64,000 nucleotides of DNA. Origin: Paramarasmius palmivorus (taxonomy: Eukaryota > Basidiomycota > Agaricomycetes > Agaricales > Marasmiaceae). Shown here piece after piece: positions 23,981-35,350 of this stretch. The notes under the pieces were generated by a model. The model saw only the letters and a program-made list of their open reading frames with translations, had not been told where the DNA came from and ran no database searches. The position numbers were made by a program, and so were the translations under genes. Within the stretch, counting starts at the first letter, position 1; every line of letters begins with the position of its first letter. The stretch lies in contig JAYKXP010000011.1 in assembly GCA_037176845.1 (NCBI GenBank), forward strand, positions 434,001-498,000, written 5' to 3'.

Positions 23981-25789
23981 ATGCATCGCCGAAACAAGTC
24001 ATCCCTTGCCTCACCTCCCAGAATGGCAGTCAGAACTGGGACCGACTCTAAAATCCCCAGAACTCGAAATCCATCCTTCTCATTCCTTACCAACCGCATC
24101 GGCATAATCTTCGTATGCATTCTTCTCATTATCGGCTTCATGCATTTCATTCTGCCGTCATACCACTCCCCCGACTCAAACGCCTTTCCCGGGGAAGTAT
24201 ACACAAATGCTCATCTCAAACCCAAAAACTACCTCAATACGTCCGAATTGGATATCGGGAAAAACCCCTTTGAGTTTTGCCCGGCTCACGGGCCTGGAGA
24301 CAGAGTTGGGCAAAAGTATGGATCTCTAGCGTTGGGTCAAAGCAGAATGCACTTAGGAAGTAGCACCCGCGTACAACGAGTCATCTCCAAGGCGTTGGCA
24401 GGTCAGCCAGTAACGATCAGCGTTTTGGGCGGATCAAGTGGGTAGCTTCCTTCCCCTTCAGATCCACAATTAACATATCCTCGCTATACAACAGTATCTG
24501 CTTGTCATGGTGCTGGAGATGACCCTATATCACCTGCTTGCTATCCCAGCCGCTTCTTCCAGTGGTGGAACACTGTCTTCCCTCATCCTTCATCAGAACT
24601 GACAAACGGTGCCCTCCGTACTACCAACTCTGCCTACTTCGCCTATTGCTCAGCACACCACATCCCCGACGTTACCGACCTCATCATCGTCGAGCTTGAC
24701 GTCTCAGACCCGCCAACCAAAGAAATAACCGAGCAATTCGAGGTGCTCATACGGTCTCTCCTTCTTCGTCCTGACTCACCTGCGGTCATTCTCTTGGGTC
24801 ATTTCAGTCCTCAGCTCTATGGTGCTCATGGTTCGTTCGGTGCTGAGCATTGGCACGGCGTTGTCGCACAGTTCTACGACGTGCCTCACATCAGCACCAA
24901 AGCATTGCTGCTAAACGACTACATGCGGGATCCTTCCTCTATCAGCCGATTCTACGCTGATCCTATACTAGCCAACCCTTCTGGCCACGAGATCATAGCA
25001 GATGTTCTCATTGCCTACTTCCAAACCCAGATATGTAACGCATGGGGTGTTGTGACCGGCTCTCTCTATGAATACACTGGCCCTGCTAAGGGTGGAGCTG
25101 GAGGAGCCGTCGGAGGTGGTGCAGGACTTTTCGGCGGTGTTGGTCAAAGAAAAGGTGTCCCCGAACCCAAAAAGCCAAACGAACATCTAATGGAAGACCA
25201 CGAAGTCGAGGTCGATGCAGAAGGCAACCGTATCCACCTTGGTCTCCCAGACTCCTCGAATCCCCAACTGCTCGGTGCGAATGCCCATGCGCCCGTTCCA
25301 CCTGTCAGGATGAACACGCCGGTTTCCACGACGTTCGAGGAGATTAGCCCATTCTGCGTGTCAGCGAACGATTTGGTCAACCCGTTGCCACCGTCTCTGT
25401 TTGTGGGAACCGGCTGGAATGCGTTCCATCCGCCCCAGAGTGGTGGTGGGAGCACAATGAACAGTAAAGCTCACTACTGGTATTCTACTTTACCGGGATC
25501 TAGGATTAGAGTGCCGGTTCAGATTGGTGGAGGTGACGTGGGTGTCTATTACCTTGTCTCGCCAGACAATGGAGGCGAGGGTAGCGAGATTGATTGCTGG
25601 GTCGACGATAATACCCCGGGAGCGAGGACTTTGCGTAATCGCGATCCAGCGATCAGAGAGGAAGAATTGCGGTTAACAATGATTGACCATTTCGTGATGA
25701 GAGGATCTCATTATGTTGAATGTCAGGTGAAAGGAGAAGAAGGTCAAGGTGTGGATGCGTTCAAGGTAATGGGCGTGTTCACTACCTGA
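23981..25789 (+). CDS. Type II membrane SGNH-hydrolase-like protein
   Basis: Two exons: 23981-24437 and 24495-25789 (583 aa). The start is the ATG of MHRRNKSS; the frame is open upstream but lacks an earlier ATG. Residues about 40-58 form a single N-terminal membrane anchor after a basic cytosolic tail, so the body is luminal. Across the intron the sequence reads VLGGSISACHGAG, an SGNH/GDSL block I with Ser152. PSRFFQWWN and VELDVSD follow, and NPSGHEIIADVL (His about 317) fits block V. The C-terminal 250 residues form a second Gly-rich, beta-rich region. Similar proteins occur in basidiomycetes and are often annotated as capsule-associated or GDSL-like; acyl/acetyl transfer or removal on glycans is an inference. 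No substrate is known. Confidence 0.72.
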
Positions 25790-26119
25790 AGGCATGGCAG
25801 GACTTGGTTTGTTTGGTGTTCTTGGGACTCTTTGTTGTCATTCTTTTATGCATTGTAGGATAGAAAAGGATTCACTCGCATTGACTTTCATTACTTATTG
25901 GCTCGTGTTACGTAGATACATCCTGCATGTTGTTGCGATGGTCCTATTTTTCTCAAATTTCCCGAAGTCTAGCCGTGAGGAGGTGCAGTGGACAACTGAT
26001 CGACGATGTATGAAAGGTATGAAAGCCAGAGCCTTAGCTCTCGCATTCGGCGTTCCGACTGGAGCCACTTTTGTTCCCTGAGGTCAAGACCTCAGACGTA
26101 TCCTACGCTCAAAAGAGCT
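25790..26119. other. Intergenic, convergent 3' ends
   Basis: No supported feature. Confidence 0.5.
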
Positions 26120-27559
26120 TCAGCTTCGTGCGCCAAATACATGGAATATTCGTACCGTGAATCTATAGCTGTCGCCATCATCCAAAATGCTTGGGAAAGT
26201 ACTTGCTACCCATCTTTCTGAAGCAACTCTATTCCGAGGGATTGTTGCCAATGGGACCGTGACATCTCGATTTGGATTCGGTGTGATGTCTACACTGGTT
26301 CTCCATCCTGTTGCTCCGTTTCTCGGAGCGTATCTCTCTCCGTCTATCTGAATGCGACTGTTCAATATCGCCAACAGCGAGGTTGAGTAAAGCTTGGCGA
26401 GAACCAACGATGACGGAACATGGTATATCTCGACCGGATAGGCGAACCACAGAATGGGTGGAACAACGGCGGTTGCCGCTACGAGCAAAGTCATGAAATG
26501 TGTGACATTCCGTTTCTGAAACGCACGAACCAATAAGAGCGCCTGTTTCTAAAGAAAGCGCACATAGCCTCCTGACAAAACTCCGCGTCTTCCTGAAGGT
26601 AGTATCATAACGCAGAAGCTGGTGAGAATCAGATACTGGCCGGTGGTGCCAAACTTAAATCAATACTTACTGAGTGCACCATCGTTACAGCAATGAGGAT
26701 GTCAGCTAATGTCGAGCATCCAATCCAAATCTGACGCCACGACGACTTCATAAATTAGTGCATCAGGAAGTACATCTGGTTGCAGACTCACAAGACCAGA
26801 AACGACGGGAGTCTTGTCACGATTAGAGAATAGGACAGCGCTCTTGCAAATTGTACCCGTGACTATAGCGCAGACGAATTGAATAAGCGAAAGCTGAGAG
26901 AAAGATATCAACAGAAGACTCATTAGATGACACTTTTACTTACCAACACAATTATCCCGGTTATCTTGTAATTAGATAGAAGCACGAAGATGCGACGTGC
27001 AAAATAGATTTGAACGATGAATCCGACTGTTCCAACCGATAGTAAGCACAACAAACACCGCGTACCGCAATCGCAATCATGCCCACAAACCTAACCCATC
27101 GAACATGTAGGCGTTTAGCCATAGACTTTGAACGTGATCCACGACATCAATATTCCCAAGCCCAAAAACAAAATAACGGAAAGAGTCGTAAGTGGCAGAG
27201 ATTGTCTGGGCGGTTTCTAGTGCATATAGTCCATACACGAGCCCTTGAGAGATTGGACCGTCGTTTGGGAATGCCATCCAGTAGATATCTTGTCCGCTGA
27301 TGCGTTAGTGAATGAAGTCAACGAACAAAACGAACAAAAAGCACGCACAAACTTGTACCGTGAGCACGCCGTACAGATACCAATTCAATAGATAGCCAAG
27401 GAGCTATTTGCAGAATATGGGGCTTGCATGAATGTCAAAATTGTCGATAGCAACTTACAAGAGGCCCAGCCCTACAAAAAGGTCTCCCATCAATACCAAC
27501 ACAGTCTAGAGCCTCTAGAGTACAAGCGAACCCTACCTGTGTGATGCGTCAATACTCAT
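26120..27559 (-). CDS. DUF6534-type membrane protein (copy B)
   Basis: Nine exons: 27559-27537, 27471-27459, 27403-27349, 27288-27091, 27026-26944, 26893-26792, 26730-26671, 26618-26531, 26478-26120 (326 aa). It begins MSIDASHRAGPL, then LLGYLLNWYLYGVLTVQVY. It shares with copy C the block AFP-D-LVYGLYALETAQ and the C-terminal tail pattern NGATGWRTS, RWVASTFPS and LDD-DSY. B and C are the closest pair in the set, and both tails are longer than in A and D. About seven membrane segments are expected; function is unknown. Exon 2 is the 13-nt micro-exon. No broken frame found. Confidence 0.86.
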
Positions 27560-28829
27560 TTTTTGAGAACGAATGCGCTGCGGGGGTCAATGGCGTGGTG
27601 TTTGCAAGGGGCAAAATATGGGATTGCTGCAAACTCGTCACCGGTAAGGCTGCATATATATACTATTTTGACAGAAAGAATTTTTGCGCACCAATTCTAG
27701 CAACTAGCAATCCTGATATTGGCCGCTGATTGACGGTATGCTGCTGAATACAGTGTTTGTGAGGTTTCAGCCTCAACGGCGAAGATCTGTGCCCCTAAGG
27801 TCTGACAAACATCGTGAACAATAACCAAGATCGGAGTATATTTTCGGACGTCTTTCCCTGTCAAAATTTGTCAGAATATTGTATATACGTTATATATACG
27901 TCCACAAATCCACTTTATTGGGAAGATATCATCACATACCACAGCAAAGTTCCACCACTAGAGCTCCTGGCGATTTGGCTGACACGGGGACGTTGTGATT
28001 GGGAGCTAGCTCCGACTCGGAGAAATGGAACGCCCTTTCGTACGAAGCAGTGCCACTAAGCAGATACAGCACTGCATCACAGACGTTGCAGAGATATATT
28101 GAACAACCCAGACAATGCCTGACAAAGACGAATCCTTGTAAACTCGGACTCGTAACCTGCAGATTATTCGATACGAAAATATCAGCGAACGTCGGACTGA
28201 GATTATTAAAGTTAAATTAAATAACACACTAACGATGCCATGTGATGTGACGCTATTCTGGGGCGGTTGATAGGTAGTCGTTATTCGATGCATTGAATGC
28301 TATTGGGTAGAATAGGAAATCATTCGTATTCATTGAATACCGTGTATCAAATAGTACATACGCCAGCCACTGCCCAAAGCAGACAGATATCCACGTGGAC
28401 ATTGGAAGCCAATGCCCTACACTCCCAAAACCCCGTCCAAGTCATACTATTCCGGTTGTCGTTGGATACCTTTGGCTCGAACAGTTAGCGGCACGAATCA
28501 GAATGATAGCAAAGATCAAAATCACCATCGAGTACACTGGTGCTGGTGCGATAATCCGAGAAAATGACCCTGCGACATTCCTCAGTGTGCGAAATGGAAA
28601 AGGACCAAGGTGTAAAGTCACAACCGATACCTAAGCGTAAACAACGGCATTGTCAAAATAGGCTCACGGCAAATTTCAAATATAAGTAACACACCAGCAA
28701 GCCCATGCGCCCAGTGTCAGCCAGTGTCATTGCAATTTATCCGCGCTGGTAGATGAGTCTTTGGGTAAAATCAGTGAGGAAAGATGACGGATGCCGATGG
28801 TGAAGAAAGAGGCGGCAAGAGCGGTGGTG
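27560..28829. other. Intergenic, 1.3 kb
   Basis: No gene I can support. An open frame at 28395-28634 (IAKIKITIEYTGAG) has no recognisable domain or splice partners. Confidence 0.4.
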
Positions 28830-28839
28830 GTGCATAAGA

Positions 28840-29580
28840 ATTTCAAGCCACAGTGTACTTAAATCTGCGTGTGCGGAAAGTACCGACCCCCTTTGAATGA
28901 GTCAAAGGCCACGCTGCGAATGCTGGAAATGAGATCGCTGACTGGCTGGCCAACGAAGGCGGAGAAAAAGACATACCTGAAGGGGACCTTGATGACCTAA
29001 CTATCCCGGAACCCTTCTCTCTCTCTGGTGCCAAACTGAGCAAAATCACCTAATCCCTCGCCTTTGCCTCGCCTACGCAGCAATCAAACAAGAGAAGGCG
29101 TCGATGGATAAGTATCTCGACGCTCGTGACCGCCCTCGTACAGTACAAATCGAAACGTTGAAAAAGCCCGCTGGGCGGCGAAAAGAGTGGCCGGCTGCCG
29201 ACCTTCCAAGAAACAGCTTTGGCGGTCACTGAAAAATACGACTATATCGCGAAACATCAGAGACTTTCACTTCAAACTCCTGCATGGAGAATACTGGAAG
29301 AGCATACCTGGTTACGAAGACAGAGCCACGTGCGCAGCTACTGTGCCAGCACCACCGAATCCATGGAACACCCTCTTCGAATGCTTCGGCACCTAGACGC
29401 GATGAAGTTTGGACTCTAGCGGAAGAAGCGTGGACAAGGAAGACGAGCAAAAGGCTGAGAAGGGCTGAGACCATGGAAACAGCCAGGAAACAGTAACGTC
29501 ACGACGGACGCCAAATTGAAATTCTAGTCTCGGAAGCTGCTTTCCTGATTTGGAAGTGGCTGCGCAGCAGGCTTTGAACG
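28840..29580 (+). mobile_element. Decayed LINE fragment (RNase H plus zinc-binding RT tail)
   Basis: In one frame 28860-29050 reads LRVRKVPTPFE-stop-VKGHA, then NAGNEIADWLANEGG, which is the C-terminal RNase H signature with the expected Trp codon changed to TGA. From about 29187 another frame reads KQLWRSLKNTTISRNIRDF, HFKLLHG and IPGYEDRATC, the zinc-binding tail typical of fungal non-LTR reverse transcriptases. Near 29528 VSEAAFLIWK continues the same pattern. Stops and frameshifts break it throughout, and no poly(A) tail or target duplication was recognised. It is inactive. Confidence 0.7.
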
Positions 29581-30891
29581 ACTATCTTCAAAACTCTGCC
29601 GCAGCGAGTGGTTCGATTCTAGGCAAAGGCCGAAAATCGAAAAAAGAGCAAAACAAACATGCTCTATTCATTACTGACGAATACGAAACGTTACGGCCGC
29701 AAGGTCCTATGAATTCACCTGGTCAAGCATTCCTGGCAGAGGGAACGGTTTCCAATGATAGGTCTATGCGCTGCACTCTCCCTGAAGAGCTGTTTTCGAG
29801 TCTCCACACAACTGCACCAGAGGTGCTCGCCCAGCGTTAACAGCTTTCCTCCGAGTCCTTGTGTTTGTGTTATCGGTGAGGTCTAGTCTCCTCGCCCTCT
29901 GTACGCGGATAGTTGTGCAAAGCTGATTGTGCGGCGGAAGGAGAAGCGTGAAAATCGCCCTCAGGCTTGTACAACCCTATGCGTTCCACTAAAAAAAAGA
30001 GTAGGCGCGGGAAAGTTTAGCCTGAGGGAAGGTCTAGACCTGTAACCGATCCCTAGTGACGATCATATAATAAGCATATACTTACCAGGAGACAATTTTA
30101 ATTTAGGGATTTGCCTTGTCGTGCTCGTACCTCGTAGTCTCATTCCGCGACCCTCGCCTCAGGAGCTCGCGACTGAGGGGTTTCCTTTTTGAGCCTAGCC
30201 TAGGGATTTGCCGAGACTTGAAAAGGATTGCAACAATCCTTTTTGGGAAACCCTCGTCATCTCTTTCACATCATCCACTACTCACCTTTACCTTCTTCTC
30301 CGTATTCGCCTCAATTTACTCTCTGTTTGGCCTCAAATTCACTTCAAGTTGTTAAGTTATCCATAATAGCCCGCGTATATCTATCACTGTACCACCTATT
30401 GCACAGAAATTTAGTGTTGATGCCCCAGTAATTGCAAAGAGTCTCTCAGACGCGAAATGGCATGTCTTTTTCTCGAGTGATCTCATAGGGCACCTTCCCA
30501 CCCGTCCTAAGGAAGTATCATGGTCAGCCAATCAGAACACGACGTGTTTCTACTCATTCAATTACTAAATTTCTAGATGGCTATCAAACACGCATCGAAA
30601 ATTTGGCTCCGCGATTTGACCGTTCGTCTCAGAGTAATGGAAGCTACGTCCGAATGAATTATTTCAGAGTTCATATGCATCATCACATCCGAAAAGGCAA
30701 TTGGTCCCAAAGTAACTGTACAACTCGTCTTTCTAGAAATAATGTCACGCACAATCATTGTGGCACAACCATCTGTAGTACGCTTCATCTGTCTGTGCGG
30801 AGGCTCAAGCACTCATATTTTGGTCTCCGCCCCCAGCGTTCGGACTGGTGGTCTTAGTCTCCGAAGTCTTCGTCTGCGACGAGCCCTGCGT
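29581..30891. other. Intergenic, 1.3 kb
   Basis: Low coding character. A frame at 29550-29840 follows the LINE remnant and may be part of it. No other feature seen. Confidence 0.4.
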
Positions 30892-32311
30892 TTACATATT
30901 CAGCTTCTTGTATCGGGTGCAAATAAGATATCGTACCGTCAAACCATAGCTGTCGCTGTCATCCAAGGAGCTCGGGAAGGTGCTCGCCACCCATCTCCCC
31001 GAAGTAGCTCTACTTCGTGCAACAGTTGTCAACGGGATCGTCACGTTTCGATTTGGATTTGCAGTGACATCTATACTCGTTCTCCACCCTGTTGCTCCGT
31101 TGTCTTGAGTACCTCTTCCGCCATGTATCTGGACTCGACTGTTGAGTGCCGCCAATAGCGAATTTGAGTATAGCTTGGCGAGCAGCAGAGATGGCGTGAC
31201 GTGATAGTTTTGGCCCGGGCAAAGAAACCATAACAAAGGAGGTATAAGGGCTGTTACAGCTACGAGTCGAAATCGTTAGGTGCACTACACCGCAACACTA
31301 CTAAGCACATACCTATCAGAGCTCCTGTCTCCAAGGAGAGTTTACATAGCCGTCTGACAAAACTGCGCGTCTCCCTGAACATGGTATCATAACGCGAGAG
31401 CTGTGGCAAGTCAGAAAATATCCGAAATCTAGGATTTCTAGCTGCTACTTGCCGAATAAACCATCGTTACAGCAATGATAATATCAGCTACCGTCGCAGA
31501 CCCTATCCCGATCTGAAATAAGGATAGTACATCGTGGATCACTCTTATAGTGGTGGACTTACGATTCCTGCAACAACGGAAAATTTTTCGCCACCAGTAA
31601 AGGTGGAGGCGTTCTTGCAGATGACGCCTGTGATAACCATGCAGACAAGTTGAATAAGGGATAGCTAAATCACACTATTTGAGTATGGTTCTCAGCAATT
31701 CGACGATATGCAACGCACCAAGGTGATGCTGCCTGGTATTATATTAGATCCAGAAAGCAGTATGCGAATACGACGTGCAAAATAAATCTGAACGATAAAG
31801 GCGACTATTGAAACGGTGAGAACGACAAGGCATACAGGGGTATTCACAACCACAGACCTAGCCCATCAAATACGTAGGTGTTCAACCATAACGTTTCGAC
31901 TCGGTCCACGGCAGCGGGGTCTGCGAAACCAAAGACAAAATGTTGAAACGAGTCATAAGTAAGGGATACTATCTGGGCTGTTTCGAGAGCATATAATCCA
32001 TAGACGAGCCATTGAGAGGCTGGGCTGTCTTTCGGAAATGCCATCCAGTAAATGTCTGTTGGAATGATACGTGAGTGAGCTAGGGAACAGGCAAAATCAC
32101 ATACAAACTTGTACCGAGAGCACGCCATACAGATACCAATTCAACAGATAGCCGAGAAGCTTTTTTGGGTCATTGTAAGGCTCTTATGTATGTCAAAGCC
32201 GTTCACAGCATCTTACAAGAGGACCAGCTCTACGAAAAGATCTCCTGTCAATATCGACAAGTCTAGAACTTCTTGAAGCGGATCTCACCTATGTGATACG
32301 TTTTCGTTCAT
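30892..32311 (-). CDS. DUF6534-type membrane protein (copy C)
   Basis: Nine exons: 32311-32289, 32229-32217, 32161-32107, 32055-31858, 31804-31719, 31664-31563, 31512-31453, 31400-31313, 31259-30892 (330 aa). It begins MNENVSHRAGPL, then LLGYLLNWYLYGVLSVQVY. The intron after exon 7 has a GC donor (GCAAGT at 31452) where A and B have GTGAGT and GTAAGT and D has GTACGT. Other landmarks are MAFPKDSPASQWLVYGLYAL, ADIIIAVTMVYS and LLAKLYSNSLLAALNSRV. Closest to copy B. Function unknown. Confidence 0.85.
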
Positions 32312-33748
32312 TGTTATTGTGAATGCGCAGCGGGGTGATGATGGGTAGATATTCCAAGTTATATGGGCTGTAAATATATCTATTGTAGAGTTCGCCGTAA
32401 GCATGCGAACTAAACTTTGACAGAAAGACTTATGCTCACCAAGTATGGATATTGGTAGCGGCTCTTGACCGCCGATTAATTCCTGGTTATTCACGCTACC
32501 GAAATAAATTCGAGGTCGGTGTCTAGTATACTGATACACGAATGATAGGCGACGCATCGCGGTGTTGATGAGAAACCACGGCGGAGGTAGCACATCTGTA
32601 GGTATGTCTGTGCCAGACGAGAGTGAGAAGTGAGTTGCTATGCTGTCATTCTGGCGTTGTATCTTGAACATAAGTATGGTATAGTGTATTCAACGGCAGT
32701 GTGTGAATAGGTTGTCTGACGCCGTGAACGAGCCCGGAAGGAGCGAAGATCGTAGTGGGGAAAAATCTAGAACAGCAGCCTCCGTGGCAGAGAATGAATA
32801 ATAGGTATCGATTCTTCTCCGGGTTACAGGGAAGGTAGCATTCGTGATTCGGGACGCTAAGATACACTTTAGCGTAGATCAGACCTGTAACATGGGTCGT
32901 AAATAGGGAGTACACCGCCCCCAACGTACTCACGTACCCGTTAACCTTATTTTTCTCGCACATGATACGCCACTTTGGCAGGTTGCCCGATTCCCGACGA
33001 TTTCGAGATGTATTGGTACCTGGCTCATGCGCAGATCAACCGAATTCATTGTTCAGAAGAGTGTCGGTGCTGACTCCGCAACGCCTGGGTAACGGTGGCG
33101 ATACGAAATTTGAAAGCGGCGAGCTGTCGGTTTCTGTATTTTCAAGACGGAGAAGCGTTGGATCTGGACGAAAGGAATAAACTGTGTAAGCGGCACGTTC
33201 AACCAAACCCACATCACGGGCGTACACCGGTGGCGTTGGGGAGGTTTAGTGTTTCCTAGGGGAAATGAGAGAGTCAGGGTTTGCACTGTATGGAGCGAAT
33301 TATTCGGAGCGAAGTTGTTCGCGGCAGTCTGCGGAGACGAGAACAGGTCTAGCGAAAGATATCTGAGGGCCGATCTATCATTTTGGTCCGTTCACCACTC
33401 AGAAGCATCGAACAACTAGGAAGAACCTATGATTTCAGCCAGCATACTGCATTGAATAAGAATGTCACGGCCTACCAGTGTACCATCTAAGTGAAAAATG
33501 CGGAAATCTGAGGTTATGTTGGTCTTCAGGAAGGGGAGCGGGAGCTGCAGGTATTCCTGATCTATATGAGGGTAAACAGTGTAATTATCTCCTCTTTGCG
33601 AGCAAATCCGGGAATGTTCAGATACAGCCAAGAAGAAAGAAAAACAGCATGCACGTTAGAGGTTGAGAGCATGTGAGTTCGACGCGTCGTCATCGTGGAA
33701 GACGACGAGCGGAGTTTGAAATTTGAAACCTCTTCGTCCGCGCCCACC
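32312..33748. other. Intergenic, 1.4 kb
   Basis: Divergent promoter region between copy C (-) and the WW-domain gene (+). Open frames present (such as 32646-32963 on minus) lack recognisable features. Confidence 0.45.
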
Positions 33749-34595
33749 ATGACGTCCTCTTCACCTTCTGTTTCGCCCTCAGGATCCAAAGAATCCTCGC
33801 CTAAGCCAGCAGAAGCAGAAGAAATTAAAGCCAAAGAGGTCACAGAGAGCCCAAAGCCCGAATCCGAATCTGAAGAGGAAGCGGAGAAAGAGTCGGATAC
33901 GTCGGATACCAAATCCGAGAAGGGGGAAGAAACAACATCCACAGCGACGGCAACCTCTTCGACGCCATGGCAGGCAATATTCTCGCCTCAATACAATTCC
34001 TACTACTTTTACAACACCGAAACGCAGGAGACAACATGGCAGAACCCTCTTTCTGCGTCTGATGCTTCCAATGCGGTCGCAGGTCCTTCATCAGAGGCGG
34101 AGCCGACAGCTTCGAGCTCTTCATCTACCACCGACACTCCAGAGCAATCCTCCTCATCGTCTTACAGTGCTCTCCAAACGGCTGCACTAGCCCAGGGGAT
34201 AGACCCTGCCCTGGCATACCTCGACCCGACTCTTGCTTCTGTTCCAGGCACTTCGTCAGTGGGATACGGTGCAACAGCTCGGTTCAATGCTCGCACTGGT
34301 CAGTTTGCACGCCCAGACGGGCGGGATCCAAGTCATCTGTCGGAATTTGAGAGGATGAAACGGATGAGTGAGTTTTACTTTGATGTTAATGCATGGGAGA
34401 AGCAGAGGGCGCAGGAGCAGGAAGAAGAGGAGGTTGAAGGAAAGAAAAGGAAGAGACCTAGTAAAAAGGACGTGGTGAGTGCTAATAACTACCAGCTTCT
34501 CGACCTGTCTAGGAGCTGACTGAGATGCAAAGGAACGGTTCAAGGAACAGAAGAGGCTCAAAAAGATTGCCAAAACTGCATGGTTGAGGACGTGA
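33749..34595 (+). CDS. WW-domain protein
   Basis: Two exons, 33749-34474 and 34533-34595 (262 aa). The start is the ATG in CCACCATGAC, a good Kozak context; the frame extends upstream only from a GTG. Residues 1-70 are Ser/Glu/Lys-rich and acidic. One WW domain spans about 73-101 (PWQAIFSPQYNSYYFYNT, then ETTWQNPL) with both Trp residues (W74, W97) and the central Tyr/Phe. After a Ser-rich linker come FERMKRMSEFYFDVNAWE and a basic coiled tail; the second exon adds ERFKEQKRLKKIAKTAWLRT. WW domains bind proline motifs, and this layout (WW plus basic C-terminal helix) suggests a nuclear RNA-processing or transcription-linked role, which is inference. Confidence 0.82.
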
Positions 34596-35350
34596 TTAGG
34601 ACCCTTGCAGCATATATATCATCACCATGTCTAGTAGTCACAGAACAATGCCATACTCAAAGCTCAGTCATAGTGTCCCGCCCCGCGCTGGGCTCGGGAG
34701 AGTTACGCTTTCTTTTTGTTTGTTCTTCCTGTCCCGTCATCCCTTGTAGCACAGCACTGTATCCAAAAATACTAGATAAGCAGCTTCCATATACCTATAT
34801 CAGTGTCCATTCCATGCGTCGCCGTTCGGCGACTCGGTGATAGTTCGCTAACGTCCTCAACGCGTGACACTGACATGGGCATCGTTGTTCGTTCCTTTCG
34901 TCTTTTCCACCATCATCCACTTGGCACTATTGCCCAATCCCCCTTTCCAAGGCTAGCGCAGCCTGGTGGAGTAGAGAAATTCGCGCTGGAAGGACAAATA
35001 ATCGCCGGAGGAGAACTTTTTGGCGAGGTCATTGGCCGGTATAACGTGGACAGTCGTTCCTGGCGAAGTTTCTGGAAAATTTTCAGGACAGGCATTCGCA
35101 GGATTGGAGTCTAGTGTTCTTATTATTTGGTATGTGTGTAATCTGGACGAATGCTACTTTCATTCTTAAAGGTTGTAAACAGATAGGAATAGAGGTATTC
35201 TACGTCCACTTACCACGGCCCGAAGTTTAGCTAGAGTTCAGGCTGGGGGCCTTCAGGAGATTCTCTTAATCCAGCTGAGGAGCTTGAAGACAATTTGTCC
35301 GTCGCGCATCTTCACACTTGATTCGGACTGACTGGTTCCCAAGAGACACC
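34596..35350. other. Intergenic, 0.75 kb
   Basis: A possible frame at 34803-35114 has no recognisable domain. Nothing else supported. Confidence 0.45.

Noticed and set aside
27459..27559. Alternative N-terminus MGDLFVGLGLL for DUF6534 copy B.
   Set aside because: Its phase does not match the next exon; the 13-nt exon encoding AGPL fits all four copies.
33695..33748. Longer N-terminus for the WW-domain protein.
   Set aside because: The upstream codon is GTG; the ATG at 33749 has a good Kozak context.
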